A DNA stretch of 64,000 nucleotides from Clostridiales bacterium (GTDB lineage: Bacteria; Bacillota; Clostridia; Lachnospirales; Lachnospiraceae). Positions within the stretch are counted from its first letter, which is position 1; each line of letters opens with the position of its first letter. The translations under genes and the position numbers were made by a program. The stretch lies in the NCBI GenBank assembly GCA_023663185.1, contig JAMPHY010000015.1:1-64000 (forward strand). The letters are read 5' to 3'. The notes under the pieces are model-generated. The model worked only from the letters and a program-made list of their open reading frames with translations. It was not told the origin of the DNA and made no database searches. Shown in pieces: positions 7,804 through 16,532 of the stretch.

Positions 7804-10239
7804 ATGAAACAAAATATTAGGATTCATAAGGCGGAAGCAAATAAAGGAGTACTGGATTATTCATGGCTTTTGGATGCACCGGCTGGCAAACACGGGTTTG
7901 TGAAGGAACGAAACGGTCATCTTTATTTTGAAGACGGTACAAGAGCTAGATTTCTTGGTTTCTGCATGGCGACAAGGTCGGCAACGCCGACGCATGAAAC
8001 TGCTGATAAAATGGCGGAAAGATTTGCCTCAATGGGCGTAAATATTGTACGCCTGCATGCCGCTGATGCACCGATTGGCGAAGAACCTTGCAGTTGGTCA
8101 CAGACCAAGGAAGCTCCACTGTTAGATTATGAAAGTGGTTCCAGCATAGAATTTAATAAAGAAGGGCTGGATCGTTTTGACTATTTTGCGGCGAAGTTGA
8201 AGGAAAAAGGAATTTATCTGCACGTTGATTTGATGGTGGCAAGACGTATGATTCCCGGAGATGGACTGGATTATCCCGGTTATTTCCAAGAGTGCGTGAA
8301 ACTGTTCACGATGATAAATGAACGTTTGATACAACTGCAGATGGATTATGCACGTAAGATGTTGACACATGTCAATCCTTATACAGGTCTTGCGCTTGTC
8401 GATGATCCGGCGGTTGTGGTAGTCCAGATTAACAATGAAGATTCGGCAATCAAAGGAACAGGGGAAGTGCAGGGGAATCCTGAGCTTATTCCGTATGAGG
8501 AAGAGGTTGTTAAGAAGTTTAACGCCTTTCTTTTGAATAAATATGGCACAAGGGAGAGACTGAAAGAGGCGTGGACAGTAGACGGCGTATGCGCGCTGGG
8601 CGATGATGAGGATCCGACAAAGAATACTGTGCGCAGGGTGCAAGGCGGCTTTGTCCAGCCGGTCAATGATCCGAATGGTGACTGGAAAGGAAACGACTGG
8701 ATGCCTTCCCCGGCAAGATATGCTGATTTTATGGAATTCGGCATTGCGAATAACCGCAGGTTTTACAGGAGATTTAAGAATTTTCTGATTTCACTTGGCG
8801 TCAGAGTTCCGATTGCAACAAGCAATCTGCTTGGCGGGGCGGCGGATGTATATGGACATACGGATGGCGATATCATGGAGAATAATGTTTATTTCAATCA
8901 TCCGATTTTGCCGTTCCATGATACGACATTTACTGTTGCCGGTCCGACGGAGTATGTCAGTGTCAATCCTTTAACCTTGCAGACAGGGGCAGGCAGTATT
9001 GCCACGACTCTTCTTTCTATGGCGTCGGAAGCGGTTGTAGATAAAAAACCATTTATGATTACGGAGTGGAATGAATATGGCTTGCACCCATTTCATTCAA
9101 CAGCTTTCGTACATACAATCGCATACGCATGTTTAAATGATTGGGACGGTTTAATTTTATATAATTATCAGACTTCGGAAAATTGGGACGACCAGCCGGC
9201 AGATCAGATTTTCAATGTGTTTGATGCTTATAACGATCCGGCAGTTGCATGCCAGTGGGGATTTATGGCATCCATGTTCTTAAAAGGAATGGTACAGACG
9301 GCAAAAAATAAGATTGATATTGTTTATACGCAGGAAGACCTTAAGACGCTTCCGAATTGGCAGGCAATGAATCATACGTTTATACCGTATATTTCATCAC
9401 TTAGGAATGTCTTTATCGACGGCGGCTCCAAGTACCGCGGCGATGGAGATGCAGCTATCAATGCAGGATTTTTCAACGGCGGGGATTTGAGTGAGGCAAA
9501 GCACGGCGTATATTACGCATGGTCGAAGTACAGGGATGCGTTCAGGGAGTCGGAAGATAAGAAGCGTCTTGAATTGGCAGCAGAAGGGGCAAAGGAAATA
9601 GAAGACGGCATTTATCAGGGTGCACAGCAGCTTGTAATCAAAGACATAAGCAGTCTTGCCGGCACAGGCAATTACACGGAATATGCGAAAGTTTTGGATA
9701 AAGCTTTTAAATCGTGGGGGCTGTGGGGCGAGACAGCAGGTTATGTAGACGGCAGGCTAGTATCCGATACAGGCGAGATATGTTTTGATCCGGATCAGAA
9801 GCAATTTGCGCTAAATACGTCGTATTGCGGATATTTTTCCGGCGCGCCGACAGATGAGATACAGCTTACGGATAAAATCAGCCTTAATATCCAAAATGAG
9901 CGAATGTCTGTGTCTGTGATGGCTAAAAATGCGGAACCGCTTAATACGGCGACTGAATTTATTTTAACGGCTATGGGTGAGACAGGCTGCGACGAAACCA
10001 CCTATGAAGCAGGGGAGCAGATGATGGGGATAACCTTGACCAATGTGTCAATAAAGGGAAAACTTTATGCAAATACCATTGAAGGAACGCTGAAAGTAAA
10101 GGCTAAAAAAGCCAGTCTGGAAGTATTAAATCCGGTAGGAGAAGTGATTGAGACTTTGGAAGGAATAACTGACAAAGATGTCGTTTTATTTGAACTTAAG
10201 GAGACAAAAGGAATTATGTTCCATCTGGTAATTAGTTAA
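7804..10239 (+). CDS. Clan GH-A glycoside hydrolase (GH5-like)
   Basis: This 811-residue cytosolic protein has a (beta/alpha)8 barrel of the GH-A type. Two glutamates sit where retaining GH-A enzymes have them: the acid/base E212 in the NE pair of VVVQINNEDS, and the nucleophile E421 in MITEWNEYG. Early barrel motifs are RFLGFCMATRS and MGVNIVRLHAADA. A beta-rich region of about 200 residues follows the barrel. The protein is long for a single GH5 domain, so the exact family is uncertain and could be another GH-A family. It lacks a signal peptide. AAAGGAGG precedes the start. It sits between the phosphorylase and a GH3 gene in the same direction, which suggests one pathway for beta-linked oligosaccharides. 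Confidence 0.72.
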   Translation: MKQNIRIHKAEANKGVLDYSWLLDAPAGKHGFVKERNGHLYFEDGTRARFLGFCMATRSATPTHETADKMAERFASMGVNIVRLHAADAPIGEEPCSWSQTKEAPLLDYESGSSIEFNKEGLDRFDYFAAKLKEKGIYLHVDLMVARRMIPGDGLDYPGYFQECVKLFTMINERLIQLQMDYARKMLTHVNPYTGLALVDDPAVVVVQINNEDSAIKGTGEVQGNPELIPYEEEVVKKFNAFLLNKYGTRERLKEAWTVDGVCALGDDEDPTKNTVRRVQGGFVQPVNDPNGDWKGNDWMPSPARYADFMEFGIANNRRFYRRFKNFLISLGVRVPIATSNLLGGAADVYGHTDGDIMENNVYFNHPILPFHDTTFTVAGPTEYVSVNPLTLQTGAGSIATTLLSMASEAVVDKKPFMITEWNEYGLHPFHSTAFVHTIAYACLNDWDGLILYNYQTSENWDDQPADQIFNVFDAYNDPAVACQWGFMASMFLKGMVQTAKNKIDIVYTQEDLKTLPNWQAMNHTFIPYISSLRNVFIDGGSKYRGDGDAAINAGFFNGGDLSEAKHGVYYAWSKYRDAFRESEDKKRLELAAEGAKEIEDGIYQGAQQLVIKDISSLAGTGNYTEYAKVLDKAFKSWGLWGETAGYVDGRLVSDTGEICFDPDQKQFALNTSYCGYFSGAPTDEIQLTDKISLNIQNERMSVSVMAKNAEPLNTATEFILTAMGETGCDETTYEAGEQMMGITLTNVSIKGKLYANTIEGTLKVKAKKASLEVLNPVGEVIETLEGITDKDVVLFELKETKGIMFHLVIS

Positions 10240-10260
10240 GAAAAGGGGACGGGTATTCAA

Positions 10261-12744
10261 ATGGATAAAATAAAGCGGAAAAAATTGGCAAGAAAGCTGG
10301 CGGAAGAATCAATTATCCTATTAAAAAATGAGAGAAACCTTCTTCCCTTACAAAGTGGGAGCAGCGTGGCGTTTTTGGGCAGGGGGCAGCTTGATATGAT
10401 TTACTCTGGAAACGGTTCCGGTTCTGCGGGCAGCCAAAAAGTGCGCTCTATTTTGGAAGCATGTAAAAAATGCGGCATTTTTCCGCTTCGCGAACTGGAA
10501 ACATTTTATCAATCCAAAATGCAGCAGGAACCTGCGTTTAAGGAAGGTGAAATCGACTGGTCGCGTGGAAAGGAGCTGGTGAACAGCGGCGCAATGTATG
10601 AGATATTCGGCAGGTATCATCCGCCTGTCCGGGAATATGAGATTCCTAACGATATGCTGCGCCGCGCATCACTCCTGACCGGAACGGCGGTTTGCGTCCT
10701 TACGCGGAATTCAGGCGGAGAAGAGTGTGACCGCCGCCTGATAGGAGATTATGAATTGACGGTATCAGAACAGGATTTGATCGCTCAGGCGTGCCAGTGC
10801 TTTGACAGGATTGTGCTGATTGTGAATGCAAACGGACTAATAGACTTAGGCTGGACGAAAAATTATCCGCAGATACAAAGTATTCTGTTTATCGGGATAC
10901 CGGGTGAAGAGGGCGCAGACGCATTGGCGGGGATTCTTGTCGGGAAGGTAAATCCGTCAGGGAAATTACCGGTTACGATTGCATGGAAGTATCAGGATTA
11001 TCCGACGGCGGAAGATTTTTCCTATAATAAAGACTTGCCGGAAGAGATAAAGACATATGAGAGCTACGGGCTTCTAGCAGTGGAAAACGGTAGTATTGGT
11101 CATGTTCTTAGTCCGGTGACGGTATACAGGGAAGATATTTACATGGGATACCGGTACTTTGACAGTTTTGGCGTGGATACGCTTTTTCCTTTTGGCTATG
11201 GGCTTTCTTATACAAGCTTTGCAATCCGTGTATTAAACGTGCGAAAGGAAGACGGCGGAATCGGGATTTTGAGTTCTGTTTCTAATACAGGGGATTATCC
11301 CGGAAAAGAAGTCATACAGCTTTACATTTCCACACATGGCACTAGAAGCGAACATGCAAAAAAGGAGTTAAAAGGAATTAGGAAGACATGTCTGCTTGAA
11401 CCCGCCAGGCAGCAGGAAGTTTATATTTTTCTTCCATGGCGGGAGCTTGCCTGTTACAGTGAGCAGGAAGCGGCATGGATAATTGAAGCTGGAAGGTATG
11501 CGGTCTTAATAGGTAACTCTTCGCATAGTCTTGAAAAGGCGGCTGATATAGTGGTAGGGAGCGACATAAAAGTATTCTGCTGCCAAAACAGGCTTAACTT
11601 AAGAGCCTGCAATAAGGGGAAAATTTCATTTCTGCATGTGTCTGGGACTGACAGGGAACCATATAGCGCAGCATGCGCAAGGCGTATTTGTTTAAGCGCA
11701 GAAGATGTCCTGAAAACATGTGGCAAAGAAGAATTATGTAATAAAGAGGTGCAAATTGATTGTAGGCAATTTAAGGAAAGCGCATTAAAAAAGACAGGCG
11801 CCCTTACAGAATTGCAAAAAGCGTGTTTATTGGTGGGGTATGGTCCGGGAACAGCATTTTCAGCATTTAAAGACAATGAAGATCCTGAAACATGGTTTGA
11901 TGAAGAAGGCATGCCAATTACGCTAAATGACCATCAAGTAGGCATGAACGGGTATGTCTCACCGGCAATTCCGGACGTGGGCATTCATTCTGTATCGTAT
12001 AAAGACGGACCGGCGGGAATCGGGCGTACTGCATGGCCTACGCAGATGCTTTTAGCAGCCAGCTTTGATATAGAGCTTTTATATGAATTTGGCAGCGCCG
12101 TTGGTGATGAATGTAAAAGGGAAAAGGTTGATGTCTGGCTGGGACCTGCGTTAAATCTTCATCGGAATCCCCTTTGCGGGCGGAATTTTGAATATTTTTC
12201 AGAGGATCCGTTCTTAGCGGGGATCTGTGGTATGGCTGTTGTCAAGGGAGTGCAGGAAAACAATCCAGTACTTGCCTGTCCGAAACATTTTGCGGCTAAT
12301 GAACAGGAGACATTCCGGCGCGGGAGCAGTAAGAGAAATTATGACGCGGCAGATTCTATTTTTACAGAACGAGCTGCCAGAGAACTGTATTTAAAGCCTT
12401 TTCAGATGGTCATTCAAGGCATTGATATATATTGCCTTATGACATCATTCAATAAGATAAACGGTACCTTTGCCGGTGGGAACAGTGATCTATGTACGGC
12501 AATCCTGCGGAATGAGTGGGGATATCAGGGAGTGGTGGTAACTGATTGGGGCGACATGGATATTGTGGTTGACGGCGCAGACGCGGTTATGGCGGGAAAT
12601 GACGTGATAATGCCCGGCGGTCCGCCGGTAATAGAACAGATACTTAAAGGATTGCAGGAAGGACGCCTAACACATGAAAAACTGGATGCCGGAGTGTTGA
12701 ATCTTTTTATGATGCTGCAAAAAGCGGGGAAAATAGAAATTTGA
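10261..12744 (+). CDS. Domain-permuted glycoside hydrolase family 3 protein
   Basis: This 827-residue GH3 enzyme has its domains in swapped order. The N-terminal part (residues 1 to about 250) is the alpha/beta sandwich normally found second, with SIILLKNERNLLPL and GKLPVTIAW. An Fn3-like domain follows (GDYPGKEVIQLYIS). Only then, from about residue 550, comes the catalytic barrel, with KDGPAGIGR, LNLHRNPLCGRNFEYFSEDP and CPKHFAANEQE. The nucleophile is D762 in VVVTDWGDMD, near the C-terminus. A similar inverted order is known for some rumen Clostridia GH3 enzymes such as a Butyrivibrio beta-glucosidase. All catalytic landmarks are present, so it should be active. It starts 21 bp after the upstream gene with a GGGG-type site. 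The substrate is unknown. Confidence 0.9.
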   Translation: MDKIKRKKLARKLAEESIILLKNERNLLPLQSGSSVAFLGRGQLDMIYSGNGSGSAGSQKVRSILEACKKCGIFPLRELETFYQSKMQQEPAFKEGEIDWSRGKELVNSGAMYEIFGRYHPPVREYEIPNDMLRRASLLTGTAVCVLTRNSGGEECDRRLIGDYELTVSEQDLIAQACQCFDRIVLIVNANGLIDLGWTKNYPQIQSILFIGIPGEEGADALAGILVGKVNPSGKLPVTIAWKYQDYPTAEDFSYNKDLPEEIKTYESYGLLAVENGSIGHVLSPVTVYREDIYMGYRYFDSFGVDTLFPFGYGLSYTSFAIRVLNVRKEDGGIGILSSVSNTGDYPGKEVIQLYISTHGTRSEHAKKELKGIRKTCLLEPARQQEVYIFLPWRELACYSEQEAAWIIEAGRYAVLIGNSSHSLEKAADIVVGSDIKVFCCQNRLNLRACNKGKISFLHVSGTDREPYSAACARRICLSAEDVLKTCGKEELCNKEVQIDCRQFKESALKKTGALTELQKACLLVGYGPGTAFSAFKDNEDPETWFDEEGMPITLNDHQVGMNGYVSPAIPDVGIHSVSYKDGPAGIGRTAWPTQMLLAASFDIELLYEFGSAVGDECKREKVDVWLGPALNLHRNPLCGRNFEYFSEDPFLAGICGMAVVKGVQENNPVLACPKHFAANEQETFRRGSSKRNYDAADSIFTERAARELYLKPFQMVIQGIDIYCLMTSFNKINGTFAGGNSDLCTAILRNEWGYQGVVVTDWGDMDIVVDGADAVMAGNDVIMPGGPPVIEQILKGLQEGRLTHEKLDAGVLNLFMMLQKAGKIEI

Positions 12745-12779
12745 TAACATTTATTAAATATCAAAAAAAAATATCATAT

Positions 12780-12808
12780 ATTACAATATTGAACATTCGT
12801 GACATGTT
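12780..12808 (+). promoter_or_regulatory. ATTACAATAT motif and AACAT/ATGTT inverted repeat upstream of the ABC importer
   Basis: ATTACAATAT lies at 12780-12789 and is followed by TGAACATTC. AACAT (12792-12796) and ATGTT (12804-12808) form a small inverted repeat. The string TTACAATATTGAACAT differs by one base from the one before the gene at 7804. It may be an operator shared by the locus, but this rests on motif recurrence alone. Confidence 0.35.
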
Positions 12809-12856
12809 ATTTTTAACCTATATAAAAAAGTCAGCAATTGACGGATAGGAGGAACA

Positions 12857-14590
12857 ATGAGAAAGAAAATAGTTTCAGTATTACTAAGTTTGACAATGGT
12901 TGTTGGTCTGCTTACAGGTTGTGGTGGAGGAGATAATAATGCTTCAAGCGGCACAACAGGTGATTCACAGGGGAATGATGCTTCTTCTGCAAGCCTGCTC
13001 CCCGCAGATGACGAAAGCAAGACCATTGAATTTTCTACCTGGATGTACGCGGACGATTATAAGCATTATACAACTTATGATGAGAATCCGGTGGTAAAAT
13101 GCCTGAATGAAATGTTCAATGTGGAGATGACCTACCAGCTTCCAGCAATGGGTGCTGAGGCTGAAAACTTTCAGGTAATGATAGGAACGGGCGACTATAC
13201 GGATATCATGAATACTACATATTCAAGTGATTCCATGTCTTCGCTTTATGAGGATGGGGTTATTATAGACATCGCTCCCTATCTGGAAGAGTATATGCCG
13301 AATTATTACGCACTGATCCAGGCGGATGAAGAGCTCCGTAAGCTTGTTTATGATGATGAAGGTCATGCCTTTGGGATATATTTTATCGAAGACCAGACAA
13401 GAAACCAGTGGGGCGGACTTGCATACCGCCGCGATATTTTGGAAACCATGACCGGTGGCAATGTACAGTTCCCTAGTGGAAACGAGAATCCGGTGACTGT
13501 AGAAGATTGGGATTATATGCTGCCGCTTATGAAGCAGTATTTTGATGCCTCAGGAATGACAGATACAGCGTGTCTGATTATTCCTGCCTGCGGTTATATT
13601 ACCAGCGGCGAGCTGTCATCAGGATTTGGTACAGGGGCAATCTATCAGCTTGCTTCAGATGGGAAGACTGTAGAATTTGGCGCAGCTACCGATAATTTTT
13701 ATAACTATCTGCAGAAAATGCATGAGTGGTATGAGGCGGGATATGTATATCAGGATTTTGCCAGCCGTACCAATGATATGTTTTATCTGCCAAATCCAGC
13801 CCTGACCTATGGCGGCGCTGCAGGCGTATGGTTTGCACTGTTAGAGCAGGTAGGGGATGTAATGAGTATGCCCGATTATGGTCTGAATGTAGATGTCGTG
13901 CCTATTACAGCGCCGCTTGACACTGAGCATGGCATTACAGAAGCAGACGCTGGATTTTATATCTTTAACGGCGTTGCCAGCAATCCGTTTTGTATCTCAT
14001 CTGCATGTGACGAAAATAAACTGGCGCGTATATTTAAGGTAATGGATTATCTTTATTCGGAAGAAGGTAAGCTGCTGAGGGCAAAGGGGCTGAATGCTGA
14101 GCAGGCGGCAAGCGATGAATTGTATCAACAGTATGATATTCCGGCAGCTTATTATTATGATGAAAATGGAAACTTCTGTGTAAACGAAAAGCTGCTTCGT
14201 GGTGATGATTATGATATAAAAGCTTTTTCATTCTATGGCGAGCGTCTTCCGGGTTTGTCGGTTGCAAGCGACGAGTATGTAGCGTTTAATTTGGAACGTA
14301 CAGCAAATGACGACGCACAGGACAATGCAGGTGACGTATGGGTAAAATACGGCAGGGACAGAGTATTCCCCGGCGGTGCAACCTTGAATACAGAAGAGAG
14401 TACAAAATATACGTCAGTGGCAACCAATATTTTCGATTATGTGGATACTATGGTGCCCAAGTTCATTATGGGAACTGAGGAACTGACGGAAGAATCATGG
14501 CAGGCGTATCTGGACCAGCTTGATAAATTAGGGCTTGATACTTTCCTTGAAGCTGAACAGTCTGCATATGACAGGTATCTTGCACGCTAA
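12857..14590 (+). CDS. ABC sugar importer substrate-binding lipoprotein
   Basis: This 577-residue extracellular solute-binding protein begins with a lipoprotein signal. It has a basic start (MRKK), a hydrophobic stretch and the lipobox LLTGC with the acylated Cys at residue 22, followed by a Gly/Asn/Ser-rich tether. The mature part begins with an acidic, aromatic-rich domain (TIEFSTWMYADDYKHYTTYDE). The length and the two permeases downstream match the LplA-like oligosaccharide-binding proteins of Firmicutes. It should capture an oligosaccharide outside the membrane and pass it to the permease pair. AGGAGGA precedes the ATG. The ligand cannot be read from sequence. Confidence 0.9.
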   Translation: MRKKIVSVLLSLTMVVGLLTGCGGGDNNASSGTTGDSQGNDASSASLLPADDESKTIEFSTWMYADDYKHYTTYDENPVVKCLNEMFNVEMTYQLPAMGAEAENFQVMIGTGDYTDIMNTTYSSDSMSSLYEDGVIIDIAPYLEEYMPNYYALIQADEELRKLVYDDEGHAFGIYFIEDQTRNQWGGLAYRRDILETMTGGNVQFPSGNENPVTVEDWDYMLPLMKQYFDASGMTDTACLIIPACGYITSGELSSGFGTGAIYQLASDGKTVEFGAATDNFYNYLQKMHEWYEAGYVYQDFASRTNDMFYLPNPALTYGGAAGVWFALLEQVGDVMSMPDYGLNVDVVPITAPLDTEHGITEADAGFYIFNGVASNPFCISSACDENKLARIFKVMDYLYSEEGKLLRAKGLNAEQAASDELYQQYDIPAAYYYDENGNFCVNEKLLRGDDYDIKAFSFYGERLPGLSVASDEYVAFNLERTANDDAQDNAGDVWVKYGRDRVFPGGATLNTEESTKYTSVATNIFDYVDTMVPKFIMGTEELTEESWQAYLDQLDKLGLDTFLEAEQSAYDRYLAR

Positions 14591-14663
14591 TCTGCATTTT
14601 TAAAACAAGGTTTTTATAATATAAGAATTGGGAAGGAAATGATGTTTGAAAAGGGGTATTAGA

Positions 14664-15620
14664 ATGAATGAAATTCAGTTGGAAAAGAAGAACCGTGGAA
14701 AACTGACATGGAAAAGAGACTTCCAGATGAATTGGAGATTATATCTTCTAGCGATTCCCATCATTATTTATTTCATTATTTTTAACTATATTCCAATGGC
14801 CGGTCTTATCATGGCTTTTGAAGACTTTAAGCCGGCAAAAGGAATATTTGGCAGTCAATGGGTGGGGATTGCGAACTTCGTAGAATTTTTTACATCTCCG
14901 AACTTCTTTACAGTGTTAAGGAATACGTTTGTTATTAGCGCACTGGGACTGTTTGTGGGATTTCCGCTGTCAATAGGTTTTGCGCTTCTGCTTAATGAGA
15001 TAAACGACAAAGTAAAATGGGGTAGGCGGTTTAAAAAGGGTGTGCAGACTATCAGCTATATGCCCTACTTTATTTCGACAGTTGTTGTCTGCGGATTGAT
15101 TATTGACTTTTGCTCATCTAAGGGACTTATTACGAATCTGCTGGTGAATCTTGGACTAATAGAAAGACAGAATATGTTGACAAATCCAAATTATTTCTGG
15201 ATGATTAACCTGATTTCAGATCAGTGGCAGGGTTTGGGCTATGGCTCCATTGTATTTGTCGCGGCAATCACTAATGTATCAGGGGAATTGCACGAAGCTG
15301 CTGCTATTGATGGAGCGAATCGTTTACAGAGGGTGTGGCATATCACCTTGCCGGGAATTAAACCCATGGTGGTAAGCATGTTGATTTTAAAATGTGGAAC
15401 TCTTTTGACAGTAGGCATGGATAAAATCCTGAATCTGTATAATCCAAGCATTTATTCCACGGCAGATGTTATTACTACATATGTACAGCGTATAGGTTTG
15501 GAAGGCGGAAGATTCGGATATTCTACGGCAGTAGGTCTTTTTAACTCGGTAGTCAATACAATTTTACTATTGCTGGCAAATTATTTAAGCGCGAAATTAG
15601 CTGATCAGTCATTGCTTTAA
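14664..15620 (+). CDS. ABC sugar importer permease (LplB/UgpA-like)
   Basis: This 318-residue inner permease subunit has about six membrane segments, the first at LYLLAIPIIIYFIIFNYIP. The coupling loop for the ATPase is seen as EAAAIDGANRLQRVWHITLP, the EAA motif of binding-protein-dependent permeases. The ATG at 14664 is chosen over the in-frame TTG at 14646 because AAAAGGGG lies about 7 bases before it. It is co-transcribed with the lipoprotein gene before it and the second permease after it. No ATPase gene is nearby, so the importer probably borrows a shared MsmK-type ATPase encoded elsewhere. Confidence 0.9.
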   Translation: MNEIQLEKKNRGKLTWKRDFQMNWRLYLLAIPIIIYFIIFNYIPMAGLIMAFEDFKPAKGIFGSQWVGIANFVEFFTSPNFFTVLRNTFVISALGLFVGFPLSIGFALLLNEINDKVKWGRRFKKGVQTISYMPYFISTVVVCGLIIDFCSSKGLITNLLVNLGLIERQNMLTNPNYFWMINLISDQWQGLGYGSIVFVAAITNVSGELHEAAAIDGANRLQRVWHITLPGIKPMVVSMLILKCGTLLTVGMDKILNLYNPSIYSTADVITTYVQRIGLEGGRFGYSTAVGLFNSVVNTILLLLANYLSAKLADQSLL

Positions 15621-15632
15621 GGGGGTAGAATC

Positions 15633-16532
15633 ATGGTTGAAAAATCGAGTCCGAGCCGTATTATTTTTAATATTGTAAATTATGGATTTTTGGCTTTATT
15701 CAGTTTTATATGTATTATTCCAATCTGGCATGTGGTCATGGCTTCAATCAGCAACCCAAGACTTTTAATGGGTTCGAGCGGGCTGTTGTTAAAGCCGTTA
15801 GGAGACATAACGTTTGAAGGATATAAGCTGGTTTTGAATAACAAAAGTATTATGTCCGGCTATGCTAACACTATTTTTTATGTTTTGATTACTACTATTA
15901 TCATGGCAATCGGTACACTGATTGGTGGTTTTCTGCTTAGCCGTAAGAATTTTAAATTAAAAGGTCCTTTGGCGATTATGATTATGTTCACTATGATGTT
16001 CTACGGTGGTTTGATTCCGAGTTACATGGTAGTCAGGAGTCTTGGCATGATTAATACAAGATGGGCGGTTATAGTTCCCGGAGTGCTGAATGCTTTTTAC
16101 ATTATGATGATGAAATCTGCTTTTGAACAGTTGCCGGATTCCTATGAAGAGTCAGCCAAGTTGGATGGGGCAGGTCCGCTGGTGATACTGTTCCGAATCC
16201 TTGCACCATTGTTAAAAGCAACAATTGCAGTAGTGGTAATGTTCAATGTTATTATGCAGTGGAACTCATGGTATTCTGCAAGTATCTATCTGCCTAAGGC
16301 AAGGGATTACTGGCCTTTGCAGTTGTTCATGAGGGAGATATTGATTCAAAATGACGCCAGCAAGGTTGCAACCAATATATCAGGAGATGATGCTAAACAG
16401 GCAGCAGACATGGTAGGTAATCTTGTTAAATACTGTGTGACAATTGTTGGTACGCTGCCGATTTTGTGTGCATATCCTTTTGCTCAGAAGTATTTTGTTA
16501 CAGGCGTACAGATGGGCGGTGTAAAAGGATAA
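15633..16532 (+). CDS. ABC sugar importer permease (YtcP/UgpE-like)
   Basis: This 299-residue protein is the second permease subunit of the importer. Six hydrophobic segments are visible, the first at GFLALFSFICIIPIWHVVMA. The EAA loop reads YEESAKLDGAGPLVILFRI, and the C-terminus VTGVQMGGVKG is typical of this permease type. It starts 12 bp after the first permease gene with a GGGGGTAG site. The gene ends directly against the stop codon of the convergent regulator gene with no base between them, which leaves no room for a separate terminator. Confidence 0.92.
   Translation: MVEKSSPSRIIFNIVNYGFLALFSFICIIPIWHVVMASISNPRLLMGSSGLLLKPLGDITFEGYKLVLNNKSIMSGYANTIFYVLITTIIMAIGTLIGGFLLSRKNFKLKGPLAIMIMFTMMFYGGLIPSYMVVRSLGMINTRWAVIVPGVLNAFYIMMMKSAFEQLPDSYEESAKLDGAGPLVILFRILAPLLKATIAVVVMFNVIMQWNSWYSASIYLPKARDYWPLQLFMREILIQNDASKVATNISGDDAKQAADMVGNLVKYCVTIVGTLPILCAYPFAQKYFVTGVQMGGVKG

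Noticed and set aside
8122..8643. 173-residue antisense frame inside the GH-A hydrolase gene
   Set aside because: It mirrors the codon pattern of the real gene; no ribosome binding site or motif was seen.
12857..16532. Missing ATPase of the sugar ABC importer as a sign of a damaged operon
   Set aside because: Firmicute oligosaccharide importers commonly share one ATPase encoded elsewhere, and the three genes are intact.
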